From the NCBI RefSeq assembly GCF_000017805.1, contig NC_009767.1:1178001-1242000 (forward strand): a stretch of 64,000 nucleotides of DNA, given 5' to 3'. The translations under genes were made by a program, and so were the position numbers. The notes below the pieces were generated by a model. That model ran no database searches. It saw only the letters and a list, made by a program, of their open reading frames with translations, and was not told where the DNA came from. The number at the start of each line of letters is the position of its first letter. The first letter of the stretch is position 1. This document shows positions 51,001-59,472 of the stretch, in pieces. The DNA is from Roseiflexus castenholzii DSM 13941. GTDB taxonomy: Bacteria; Chloroflexota; Chloroflexia; Chloroflexales; Roseiflexaceae.

Positions 51001-54000
51001 CAGCAGCGGAATCGATTCGACCGGCGTGGTGACCTTCACCCTGCCGCCGACCACGACGACCTACTGGCTGAATGTGCCCACTCCTGCCGGGTTTACGCCA
51101 TCGCCGGGGAACACGGGCGCGCTCGAAGTCAATACGCCAAGCCCGCTGCTCGCCGATAATACCGCGCCATCGCCAACGACTGAGTTTCAGTTCGGTTATT
51201 TCCGCCCTGGCGCCGTGACCGGCGCGGTGCGGTTCGACCGCGACGCGGACAACAACCTGTTCGGCGACAGCGAGCCGGGGATGCAGGGGGTGACGGTGAC
51301 GCTACGGTTGGGCGGCAGCGATGTGCTGACGACCACGACCGACGCGACTGGCGCGTACACCTTCACGAACGTGGCGCCAGCCAACGGTTACTCGGTGTGG
51401 GTCATCAACCCCGATACGGCGAACTTCCTGCTGGTGACGCCGACAGGCGGCGATAACGACATGCAGAGCACCGACGGCGGTAACACCTACGCCGAAACCA
51501 ATCCGTTCACCGTCACATCGGGCGCAGTGGTGAGCGGGTCGAGCGACGCGGCGGTGCGCGGACGGTCTACCGTGAACGGCGCGGTGTGGGAAGACCTGAA
51601 CGGCAACGGCGTGCGCGACGGCGGCGAGGGGGTCGGCGCGCTGCCGGGGGTGACGGTGAACCTGACGGTGACGGTCAACCTGCCGGGGTTGCTGAGCACG
51701 CAGATTGTGACGACGACCACGACGGACGCCAGCGGCGCGTACACGGTCACAAACCTGCCGGGGTGGGCAAGCGTCAGCAGCGAGGTCTCGTTCACGCTGC
51801 GCTTTGCGACGCCGACGGGGTGGTACGAGACGCTGGCGGACGTGGGGACGCAACCGGCGACCGACGACAGCGACGGGATCGGCGCAGGCGTGGATCAACT
51901 CGACGACCAGGGATTGCAACGCAACACGACCGCAACCCGCGACCGGGGGTACTACCAAGGAGTGACTGTCGTGGCGCGGGTCTTTGAGGAGAACCCGCCG
52001 GTTGATAACGCCTTTGCAACCGGCGACACCGGCATCACGACGGCGACGGTGACGATTACGACGACGAACGGGACGGTCACGCCGCTGAGCGTGACGCCGA
52101 TTGACGCGAGCGGGTTGATCACCTTCACGCTGGTGCCGACCGACAGCGCGACGCCGTACTGGGTGAATGTCGCGCCGATCAGCGGGTTCACGCGCTCGCC
52201 GGGGAACACCGGCGCGGCGCAGGTGACTCCCAACCCGACATCAGGGCAGACGGTCGGACCGACCAATCTGGAGTTCGGGCACTATCGCCCGGTCACGGTG
52301 GTGGTGCGGGTCTTTGAAGAGGTGAACCCGCCGGTGGATAACGCCTTTGCAACCGGCGACACCGGCATCACGACGGCGACGGTGACGATTACGACGACGA
52401 ACGGGACGGTCACGCCGCTGAGCGTGACGCCGATTGACGCGAGCGGGTTGATCACCTTCACGCTGGTGCCGACCGACAGCGCGACGCCGTACTGGGTGAA
52501 TGTCGCGCCGATCAGCGGGTTCACGCGCTCGCCGGGGAACACCGGCGCGGCGCAGGTGATTCCCAACCCGACATCAGGGCAGACGGTCGGACCGACCAAT
52601 CTGGAGTTCGGGCACTACCGCCCGGTCACGGTGGTGGCGCGGGTCTTTGAAGAGGTGAACCTGCCGGTGGATAACGCCTTTGCAACCGGCGACACCGGCA
52701 TCACGACGGCGACGGTGACGATTACGACGACGAACGGGACGGTCACGCCGCTGAGCGTGACGCCGATTGACGCGAGCGGGTTGATCACCTTCACGCTGGT
52801 GCCGACCGACAGCGCGACGCCGTACTGGGTGAATGTCGCGCCGATCAGCGGGTTCACGCGCTCGCCGGGGAACACCGGCGCGGCGCAGGTGATTCCCAAC
52901 CCGACATCAGGGCAGACGGTCGGACCGACCAATCTGGAGTTCGGGCACTACCGCCCGGTCACGGTGGTGGCGCGGGTCTTTGAAGAGGTGAACCTGCCGG
53001 TGGATAACGCCTTTGCAACCGGCGACACCGGCATCACGACGGCGACGGTGACGATTACGACGACGAACGGGACGGTCACGCCGCTGAGCGTGACGCCGAT
53101 TGACGCGAGCGGGCTGATCACCTTCACGCTGGTGCCGACCGATAGCGCGACGCCGTACTGGGTGAATGTCGCGCCGATCAGCGGGTTCACGCGCTCGCCG
53201 GGGAACACCGGCGCGGCGCAGGTGATTCCCAACCCGACATCAGGGCAGACGGTCGGACCGTCCGGGCTGGAGTTCGGGCACTACCGCCCGGTCACGGTGG
53301 TGGCGCGGGTCTTTGAGGAGAACCCGCCGGTGGATAACGTCTTTGCAACCGGCGACACCGGCATCACGACGGCGACGGTGGCGATTACGACGACGAACGG
53401 GACGGTCACGCCGCTGAGCGTGACGCCGATTGACGCGAGCGGGTTGATCACCTTCACGCTGGTGCCGACCGACAGCGCGACGCCGTACTGGGTGAACGTC
53501 ACCACCCCTGCCGGATTTACGCCATCGCCGGGGAACACCGGCGCGGCGCAGGTGACGCCGAACCCTGGACCAGGGGGGACAGTCGGACCGACCAATCTGG
53601 AGTTCGGCTACTACCGCCCTGGCGCCGTGACCGGCGCGGTGCGGTTCGACCGCGACGCGGACAACAACCTGTTCGGCGACAGCGAGCCGGGGATGCAGGG
53701 GGTGACGGTGACGCTACGGTTGGGCGGCAGCGATGTGCTGACGACCACGACCGACGCGACCGGCGCGTACACCTTCACGAACGTGGCGCCAGCCAACGGT
53801 TACTCGGTGCGGGTCATCAACCCCGATACGGCGAACTTCCTGCTGGTGACGCCGACAGGCGGCGATAACGACATGCAGAGCACCGACGGCGGTAACACCT
53901 ACGCCGAAACCAATCCGTTCACCGTCACATCGGGCGCAGTGGTGAGCGGGTCGAGCGACGCGGCGGTGCGCGGACGGTCTACCGTGAACGGCGCGGTGTG

Positions 54001-56671
54001 GGAAGACCTGAACGGCAACGGCGTGCGCGACGGCGGCGAGGGGGTCGGCGCGCTGCCGGGGGTGACGGTGAACCTGACGGTGACGGTCAACCTGCCGGGG
54101 TTGCTGAGCACGCAGATTGTGACGACGACCACGACGGACGCCAGCGGCGCGTACACGGTCACAAACCTGCCGGGGTGGGCAAGCGTCAGCAGCGAGGTCT
54201 CGTTCACGCTGCGCTTTGCGACGCCGACGGGGTGGTACGAGACGCTGGCGGATGTGGGGCCGCAACCGGCGAACAACGATAGTGACGGGATCGGCGCAGG
54301 CGCGGATCAACTCGACGACCAGGGATTGCAACGCAACACGACCGCAACCCGCGACCGGGGGTACTACCGTCCGGTGGTCATTCAGGTGCGGGTGTTCGAG
54401 GAGACAACATCGCCGATTGACAACGCCTACGCTGCGGGCGATGCTCCTGTGCCGGGCGCAACGGTGGCGCTGACGCCGAATGTAACCCTTGGCGGTCCAT
54501 TCGGACCCGACGCGACCGGCATCATCAGTTACACCGTCGCGCCAACGACCACGGCATACACGGTCGGGGTGACGCCGCCGACCGGATACGTCGCCTCACC
54601 GGGGAACACCGGCACGGCGACAGCGCCGGCGCCGCTGACCAGCGGGCAGTCCATCATGCCGCTGCCGTTCGGCTACTACCGCAACGGCGTCATCAGCGGC
54701 ACGGTCTGGTTCGACACCAACAGCAACGGTCTGTTCGACAGCGGCGAGCCGACCATGGCAGGCGTTACAGTAACGCTCACCCTCGATCCTGATACAACCG
54801 TCAACGGCAATGAAACGTCGATAGGCACGTTCACAACCGGTGACAATGGCATCTACCAGTTCACTGCCATCACGCCGACCGGTGCGCTGACATCGGGAAC
54901 GCTGTATCGCGTCCAGTTTGCGCTGCCTGCCGGGTATGCCTTCACCGCGCAGGGCGCACCTGTGACGACAGACAACAACAGCGATGCGAGCACAGTCAAT
55001 GGGTACACCGACCGATTCACGGTTGGATCGAACGAAACCGTGACCTACGTCGATGCTGGCGCAGTCGGCAACCTGTCGTTAAGCGGTACGACGTGGGAAG
55101 ACATCGATGCTGATGGTGTGTTCGATGCTGGCGAGTCGCCGTTGTCAGGGGTCACGCTAACGTTAACTGTCACGAGCTCAATCAACTCGACTAACCCCGT
55201 GGTGACGTACACGGTGACGAGTGGTGCGGGTTCGCCAAACTTTACGTTCAACCAGTTGCCCGCCGGCAACTACCAGCTCAGCGTCACCGGCAGGCCGCTT
55301 GGGTATCTGCTCTCGACGACGGGAACATTGAGCGGAACCCTACCGGCGACCGGGCAGAATTTCGGTCTGTACCGCACCGCCTCAGTCGGCGATCGGGTCT
55401 GGCTCGATGTGAACGGCAACGGCGCATACGAAGCCGGTGTCGATGCCGGAGTGCCGGGAATTGCCGTTCGGCTGCGCGACGCAGCGACTGATACGGTCAT
55501 CTCCACGACCACGACACTGGCGAGTGGTGATGTCGGCTTCTACGGCTTCGAGAACGTCACGCCAGGATCATATGTGGTCGAGTTCGTCGTGCCGACCGGC
55601 TTCCAGACAGTCAACAACGGCACGGGGTCGTTGAGCGTCGATAACGACAACGATGCGCAGAACAACGGGCGCACTGCGTCGTTTACCCTGGCGAGCAGCC
55701 AGATTTCAACGACCGTCGATGCGGGGTTGATCGGCAGCGGGTCGATCTCCGGCATTGCCTGGGTGGACGAGAACTTCAACGATGTGCGCGATCCCGGTGA
55801 GACGCAGCGCATCGCGGGGGTGGCAGTCACTCTGACCATCACGCCGACCGGTTTGGGAGCGCCGCTGACATTCAACGCGGTCACCGCAACAAATGGCAGT
55901 TACGCCTTTGGCAACCTGCCGCCGGGAACGTTCGTGCTGACGTTCACCAAACCTGCCGGCTACTTCGACATCGCCACGCGCGTTGGCAGCGACCCGACAA
56001 TTGACAGCGACGCGCCGGTGGCAACCGGCACGCTGGGCGCCGGTCAGTCGATCACAACGCTGGACGCCGGGTATCGGATGCAAACCCGCGTCTTCCTGCC
56101 GCTGATCGCCGTGCCGGTCACCCCGCCGGACCTGGTGGTCGAGGAGTTCACGGTGACACCTGCCAAGACCAGTTACGCAGCAGGTGAGCCGGTGCTGATC
56201 ACGGTAAAAGTGAAGAACGTCGGCGGTTCACCAACGACTATCGGGTTCTGGGTGGACCTGTACATCAACCCATCCGTCGCGCCAACGACGCCCAACGTGC
56301 GCTGGAATGATGTCTGTGGCATCTCGCCGTGCTACGGTATCGCCTGGTACGTCAATCAGTCGCTGGCGCCAGGGCAGAGCATCACGCTGACATCTGCGCC
56401 TGGTCAGTTCGCGGGACCGCAGTCGGTCTGGCCCGGCTCTTTCGCTGGCGGCACGAACACCCTGTATGTCTACGTCGATAGTTACAACCCGCCGGTGCCG
56501 ACAGGCGCGGTTGTGGAAAGCAATGAAACCAACAACCGCGCTCAGATTACCGGCTTCGTCGTCACCGGCGCGTCGTTGAGCAATGGCGCAGGACCAGGCA
56601 CACCGTCAAGCACGCCGGATGCGCCGGTTGCGTTGCCGCCGCGCCAATTGCCCGGACCGGTTGAGAGGTAA
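48041..56671 (+). CDS. Giant exported SdrD_B/Cna-B repeat protein with C-terminal CARDB domain
   Basis: 2876 residues. ATG at 48041 follows AAGGTGG. A signal peptide lies at about residues 16-43 (MRRWAVISAAALMLSTLLAF then RVASA). The body is a string of beta-sandwich modules with the calcium-type motif DxNxNGxxDxGE (DSNRNGQYDGGE, DLDQNGLRDPGE, DLNGNGVRDGGE and others), as in SdrD B-repeats. Residues about 1306-1857 are five near-identical 111-residue modules, flanked by two nearly identical 252-residue blocks. Near residue 2690 a TRVFLPLI segment leads into a CARDB-like domain (PDLVVEEFTVTPAKTSYAAG). No LPxTG or other known anchor is visible. It is probably a long extracellular stalk or adhesin. 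The closest neighbour is a membrane-anchored Cna-B-like protein that may partner it. Confidence 0.88.
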   Translation: MATTHTSHRARRLHMRRWAVISAAALMLSTLLAFFGARVASAVGDLTVRVYADSNRNGQYDGGEPAVSGVPVSVFNTDNNLLYSVNTNASGLAIFPNTPNGDYRVEVTNPNNGLPNGTVVSVPGPTTPGQDNALVFFVNINNAPVQRDVGLRSLDASGIDAGAPAGFRTIVVRAWDDQDANGIQDAGEPGLSGLTLGLYTPSNVLVATATAGPDGTYRFVDNVPAGVSNYTIRVTGGIPAGWVLTTPNANFDSEDRRDSDAQLVVGEPRITVPNAARGVNDDSLDVGFARGAVSGFVWRDLDQNGLRDPGEPFINGVEVELRDSSDNLIDTQTTRSILNDPANRAGFFEFVSVPLTATYRVRIPNDEFNAATDPLYGHATPPNQTATPPAIGDQGLINGTTDGPAVIGASDFLQTPNFTLDATNRRNETSNFGLYAGTVGDFVWHDVNRNGSVDPLETTLGLANALVFVDLDSDCQIDTGEPQMTTDLYGNYRFDSLPLGITYTVVLDASNFAPGGALEGLGYTTGAPCGSTEGVVITTTLLTASQPTDFTVDFGIVRAEIGNFVWEDDNGNGIFDLSETGIQSVTVQLYGAGPDNTFFTVDDVTIGLSQTTNASGIYTITDILSGTYYATFDLSALPPAYVASIVTPTGWLSVDPPASSSDDVNDVRALVSGRVWRTPTFTIARGSQNPGVDAAVYRPASLSGRVFFDQNGNNQDETSPEPGLSNFTVNLLRAADNTLMMTTTTLADGSYAFSSVAPLTYVVEIVRPDPSNWSFVAPDNPSAGDPLASDVDANGRTSVLTVTSGITVTDVDAGLRGNNIVQGYVFFDRDGSFTQTANDQALNSATATLTVTVATVNLTTTYTLTATTTGSDPNYSFAGLPGGTAGVTYTLAFAPPDGTYTASLADVGGNDALDSDGPFIAVTGATVGVSNTLDYDQGYWRPVTVRARIFDEITALPPDNVYNVGDTGITTATVTITTTNGAVTPLGSSGIDSTGVVTFTLPPTTTTYWLNVPTPAGFTPSPGNTGALEVNTPSPLLADNTAPSPTTEFQFGYFRPGAVTGAVRFDRDADNNLFGDSEPGMQGVTVTLRLGGSDVLTTTTDATGAYTFTNVAPANGYSVWVINPDTANFLLVTPTGGDNDMQSTDGGNTYAETNPFTVTSGAVVSGSSDAAVRGRSTVNGAVWEDLNGNGVRDGGEGVGALPGVTVNLTVTVNLPGLLSTQIVTTTTTDASGAYTVTNLPGWASVSSEVSFTLRFATPTGWYETLADVGTQPATDDSDGIGAGVDQLDDQGLQRNTTATRDRGYYQGVTVVARVFEENPPVDNAFATGDTGITTATVTITTTNGTVTPLSVTPIDASGLITFTLVPTDSATPYWVNVAPISGFTRSPGNTGAAQVTPNPTSGQTVGPTNLEFGHYRPVTVVVRVFEEVNPPVDNAFATGDTGITTATVTITTTNGTVTPLSVTPIDASGLITFTLVPTDSATPYWVNVAPISGFTRSPGNTGAAQVIPNPTSGQTVGPTNLEFGHYRPVTVVARVFEEVNLPVDNAFATGDTGITTATVTITTTNGTVTPLSVTPIDASGLITFTLVPTDSATPYWVNVAPISGFTRSPGNTGAAQVIPNPTSGQTVGPTNLEFGHYRPVTVVARVFEEVNLPVDNAFATGDTGITTATVTITTTNGTVTPLSVTPIDASGLITFTLVPTDSATPYWVNVAPISGFTRSPGNTGAAQVIPNPTSGQTVGPSGLEFGHYRPVTVVARVFEENPPVDNVFATGDTGITTATVAITTTNGTVTPLSVTPIDASGLITFTLVPTDSATPYWVNVTTPAGFTPSPGNTGAAQVTPNPGPGGTVGPTNLEFGYYRPGAVTGAVRFDRDADNNLFGDSEPGMQGVTVTLRLGGSDVLTTTTDATGAYTFTNVAPANGYSVRVINPDTANFLLVTPTGGDNDMQSTDGGNTYAETNPFTVTSGAVVSGSSDAAVRGRSTVNGAVWEDLNGNGVRDGGEGVGALPGVTVNLTVTVNLPGLLSTQIVTTTTTDASGAYTVTNLPGWASVSSEVSFTLRFATPTGWYETLADVGPQPANNDSDGIGAGADQLDDQGLQRNTTATRDRGYYRPVVIQVRVFEETTSPIDNAYAAGDAPVPGATVALTPNVTLGGPFGPDATGIISYTVAPTTTAYTVGVTPPTGYVASPGNTGTATAPAPLTSGQSIMPLPFGYYRNGVISGTVWFDTNSNGLFDSGEPTMAGVTVTLTLDPDTTVNGNETSIGTFTTGDNGIYQFTAITPTGALTSGTLYRVQFALPAGYAFTAQGAPVTTDNNSDASTVNGYTDRFTVGSNETVTYVDAGAVGNLSLSGTTWEDIDADGVFDAGESPLSGVTLTLTVTSSINSTNPVVTYTVTSGAGSPNFTFNQLPAGNYQLSVTGRPLGYLLSTTGTLSGTLPATGQNFGLYRTASVGDRVWLDVNGNGAYEAGVDAGVPGIAVRLRDAATDTVISTTTTLASGDVGFYGFENVTPGSYVVEFVVPTGFQTVNNGTGSLSVDNDNDAQNNGRTASFTLASSQISTTVDAGLIGSGSISGIAWVDENFNDVRDPGETQRIAGVAVTLTITPTGLGAPLTFNAVTATNGSYAFGNLPPGTFVLTFTKPAGYFDIATRVGSDPTIDSDAPVATGTLGAGQSITTLDAGYRMQTRVFLPLIAVPVTPPDLVVEEFTVTPAKTSYAAGEPVLITVKVKNVGGSPTTIGFWVDLYINPSVAPTTPNVRWNDVCGISPCYGIAWYVNQSLAPGQSITLTSAPGQFAGPQSVWPGSFAGGTNTLYVYVDSYNPPVPTGAVVESNETNNRAQITGFVVTGASLSNGAGPGTPSSTPDAPVALPPRQLPGPVER
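51202..51956 (+). repeat. Segment A of a 755-bp block duplicated inside the giant gene
   Basis: This segment and 53614-54368 are the same apart from a handful of substitutions (GTGTGGGTC/GTGCGGGTC, ACGCAACCGGCGACC/CCGCAACCGGCGAAC). They bracket the 333-bp array. Confidence 0.92.
51961..53613 (+). repeat. Five 333-bp in-frame tandem repeats (111-residue modules)
   Basis: Unit starts: 51961, 52291, 52624, 52957, 53290; GGTCACGGTGGTGG recurs at each 333-base step from 52291. Encoded modules share FATGDTGITTATVTITTTNG and SPGNTGAAQV. Diverged relatives of the same module flank both 755-bp blocks (about 50865-51201 and 54369-54690). Confidence 0.92.
53614..54368 (+). repeat. Segment B of the duplicated 755-bp block
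   Basis: Offset from segment A by exactly 2412 bases, with matching start (CCGCCCTGGCGCCGTGACCG) and end (CCGGGGGTACTACC). Confidence 0.92.
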
Positions 56672-56679
56672 GCGGCATG

Positions 56680-56707
56680 TAGGGGCGCTTCCCTGTGGGC
56701 GCCCCTA
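56680..56707. repeat. Hairpin after the giant gene
   Basis: TAGGGGCGC and GCGCCCCTA pair around a 10-base loop, 9 bases past the stop. No T-run. Similar GGGGCGC words occur near 63.07-63.13 kb, so it may be another small dispersed palindrome and not a terminator. Confidence 0.55.
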
Positions 56708-56833
56708 CGCCCCTTGCGCGGACGTCCACAGGGAGGCGCCCGCCCAAAGGCAAGCATGGAGGGACGTGGTGGGCGCCCGAGCACGAAACGGGCGGGACGA
56801 ACCAGAAAGATGTCAAATGAGAAGGACAAAGCT

Positions 56834-57592
56834 ATGCGTCGTCAACATCTGTCACCATCATTCCTGATCTGCGGCGTGCTGCTGCTGATGGTCGGGCTTA
56901 GCGCCATGCTGCCGGGTGCAGCGCGCGCGCAGCAAGATCCCGTGCCCGCTCCTTCACCACGACCGGCAATACAGTTCACTGAACAGAGCAGCGGCGGTGG
57001 ATCATCAGCGCCGGATCGCTCAGCGATCCCCGGTCACATTGGCGGCACCGTCATCGATGTCGTCAGTAGCGCCCCGGTTCCCGGCATGCCCGTCCGTATT
57101 GGCGATAATGTCGTCTTCACCGATCAGGACGGCAACTACGGTATCTGGGTTTCGCCGGGAACCTATCTGGTCAATGTGGCGCCGGCGCCAGAGCAGGGTA
57201 CGGTTGTTGATGGACCGGCAGCGGTGGTCGTCGAACCAGAAACGTCGGTCATTCAGCACCTGCGCGTGGCATTGCCCGTCCCCGATGTCAAAGCAGTTGA
57301 ACCGCCGGTCGAGGCGCCGGTCGAGGCGCCGGTCGAAGCGCCGCGCCGCCTGCCGCGCACCAATGATCCATCAGATGTTACCTGGGTATGGGTGTCATTT
57401 GGTATACTTCTCATAGGCGCAGGAATCGGTCTGGGTATGCTTCCGGCCGGTAGACGCGCCCTGGCGACAAGTGCAGCAGGAATCGCGCATCTGAGCAATC
57501 AGGCGTTGCTCCAGAAATTGTTGTCCGAACGTCCGTCCCGTTCAACGAAGGACGACGCATTGCTCAGGGAACTGCTTGAATCACAGGAATGA
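56834..57592 (+). CDS. Exported Cna-B-like domain protein with C-terminal membrane helix
   Basis: 252 residues. The ATG at 56834 is preceded by AGAAGGA seven bases away; upstream in-frame ATGs (56714, 56810) are less supported. Residues 1-33 form a signal peptide (SFLICGVLLLMVGLSAM...AARAQ). Residues about 69-146 are a carboxypeptidase-regulatory/Cna-B-like fold (GGTVIDVVSSAPVPGMPV, TDQDGNYGIWVSPGTY). PVEAPVEAPVEAP forms a rigid linker, then a membrane helix at 183-203 and a cytoplasmic charged tail (RRALATSAAGIAHL). The fold looks like a single module of the giant protein, and the stop overlaps the channel-like gene start by four bases. It may anchor or sense the giant protein and pass signals to the channel. 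Confidence 0.78.
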   Translation: MRRQHLSPSFLICGVLLLMVGLSAMLPGAARAQQDPVPAPSPRPAIQFTEQSSGGGSSAPDRSAIPGHIGGTVIDVVSSAPVPGMPVRIGDNVVFTDQDGNYGIWVSPGTYLVNVAPAPEQGTVVDGPAAVVVEPETSVIQHLRVALPVPDVKAVEPPVEAPVEAPVEAPRRLPRTNDPSDVTWVWVSFGILLIGAGIGLGMLPAGRRALATSAAGIAHLSNQALLQKLLSERPSRSTKDDALLRELLESQE

Positions 57593-59406
57593 ATCCATCC
57601 TCGCAGGCAACGCGCGCCGGGCGATTGCGCCAGATCAGTCGTCTGGCGCGCGCCAACCTGTACGATTTTCAATTACTCCTCCGCGAGTCGTGGTTGGTGC
57701 TGATCGCCTTCGCAATTCTCGCAGGTATCACCTCAACCTACCTTGCCTTTTTCTACCCCGAAAGGGGCGGTTCCTCCCGTCCGCAAGGACTGCCCGAAGC
57801 GCTCTATGAGACGCTTACATTGATGACACTCCAGAGCGATCTGGATTTTCCGCGCGGCGATCTGATCGGTGAACTGATCTTCTTCCTCACGCCGCTGCTT
57901 GGTCTGGCGCTGATCTTCCAGAGCGTTCTGAACTTTGGGCGCTTGTTGCTCGACAAAGGGGGCCGCCGGGAAGCCTGGCAGGTGGCGCTGGCTTCAACGT
58001 ACCGTGACCATATCATCGTCTGTGGGTTGGGGCGTGTTGGGCTGCGTATTGTGACCCAATTGCACGCCGCTGGTTACGAAACGGTTGTCGTTGAACGCGA
58101 CTGGAACAGCGAATTTGTGCCGCGAGTCCTCAGTCTTGGCGTCCCCGTCGTTCTGGGAGATGCGCGTGAGGCGACCATTCTGCAGCAGGCGGGAGTCATG
58201 CGGGCGCGCGCGGTGATCGCTGCCATCAACGATGACCTGCTGAATGTCGAAATTGCGCTGGGAGCGCGCGGCGTGCGTTCTGATGTTCGTGTGGTGTTGC
58301 GGGTATTCAATGAGGAACTGGATCGCAACCTCGAGCGGGCGCTCGGACCCAACAGCGCTTTCAGCGCCTCGGCGATCGCGGCGCCAACCTGCGCCGCAGC
58401 CGCAGTCAGCCGTGAGATCGACTATGCGCTGACAGTTGGGAGGGCACAGTTAGGCGTCGCACAGATCGTCGTCCAGCGCGAGAGCAATCTATCCGGCTTT
58501 GTTCGCGCAATCGAAGACGAGACATATGTGCGCATCCTGCACCACGTCAGTCAGGAAGGGCGCGTCATCCGCTACCAGTCGCTCAGCCAGTTGAGCGCCG
58601 GTGATCGGATCACCGTGATCGGGACGCTCGAACGCATTGAAGCGATGCGCCAGCGCAATACTCCGTTCAGTAAACTCGCATTTCTTACTGCCGAACGACC
58701 GGTGCGACCGACCGAACGGTACCACACGGTCATCGTGTGCGGCCTGGGGAAGATCGGGTTTCGGGTGGTCAAACAGTTGCACGCCTTGAACCCACGTCCA
58801 CGAATCGTCGTGGTGCGCCTGGGAACCAATGATCGTCCGGAGTTTGTCCGGCAGATCAGGCAACTCGAAGACGTTGCCGACGTGATCGGCGACGCGCGTA
58901 ACCTCGAGGTGTTGTGTCGGGCTGGTCTTGATGAAGCCTATTCCATTGCCGCGCTTACCTCCGATGACCTGCAAAATGTGCAGATCGCTCTGACTGCGCG
59001 CCGCCAACGACCTGATGTGCACATTGTGTTGCGCACCTTCAGCGACGCGCTGGCGGAACGGTTGGCGGAGATGTTCGGCATTCACACAACGTACAGCACG
59101 TCGGCGCTGGCGGCGCCGACGATGGCAGCGGCGGCGCTGGCAGGCGATGTCAGCCAGGCATTGGTGGTCGGCGGACGGCTTTTCGCCGTCGATCAGACAC
59201 ATCTTTCCGCAAAACACCCGTTTGTTGGCATGCGGATCGACGATCTGCGCGAGTACTCGACAGCGCTTGTGCTCGAATTACAGCGCGACGGTCGCACCAT
59301 CCTGCTTCCTGATCTTGACGTGCGTCTCCAGGCTGGCGACCAGGCGACCCTGCTGGCGCCAATCGAGACCATTCATCACATACGTGGAATGGGGGTCAGG
59401 GGTTAG
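57589..59406 (+). CDS. Channel-like protein with two RCK (TrkA-N/TrkA-C) modules
   Basis: 605 residues. Two membrane helices (about 35-55 and 93-113) surround a pore-helix-like YETLTLMTLQSDLDF where K+ channels have TxGYGD; here TLQSD replaces it. After them come two complete RCK modules: TrkA-N with GLGRVG at 146-151, TrkA-C to about 365, then a second Rossmann with GLGKIG at 385-390 and its TrkA-C domain. Such double-RCK proteins gate ion channels in response to NAD(H) or other ligands. The odd filter makes ion selectivity unpredictable. The overlap of four bases with the upstream gene indicates translational coupling. Confidence 0.85.
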   Translation: MNPSSQATRAGRLRQISRLARANLYDFQLLLRESWLVLIAFAILAGITSTYLAFFYPERGGSSRPQGLPEALYETLTLMTLQSDLDFPRGDLIGELIFFLTPLLGLALIFQSVLNFGRLLLDKGGRREAWQVALASTYRDHIIVCGLGRVGLRIVTQLHAAGYETVVVERDWNSEFVPRVLSLGVPVVLGDAREATILQQAGVMRARAVIAAINDDLLNVEIALGARGVRSDVRVVLRVFNEELDRNLERALGPNSAFSASAIAAPTCAAAAVSREIDYALTVGRAQLGVAQIVVQRESNLSGFVRAIEDETYVRILHHVSQEGRVIRYQSLSQLSAGDRITVIGTLERIEAMRQRNTPFSKLAFLTAERPVRPTERYHTVIVCGLGKIGFRVVKQLHALNPRPRIVVVRLGTNDRPEFVRQIRQLEDVADVIGDARNLEVLCRAGLDEAYSIAALTSDDLQNVQIALTARRQRPDVHIVLRTFSDALAERLAEMFGIHTTYSTSALAAPTMAAAALAGDVSQALVVGGRLFAVDQTHLSAKHPFVGMRIDDLREYSTALVLELQRDGRTILLPDLDVRLQAGDQATLLAPIETIHHIRGMGVRG

Positions 59407-59472
59407 ACACGCCACAGGCGCTGGCGGCGTATCCCTTGGTTTCGCCGTGACACGTGCCAACGCGCAAGGGAC

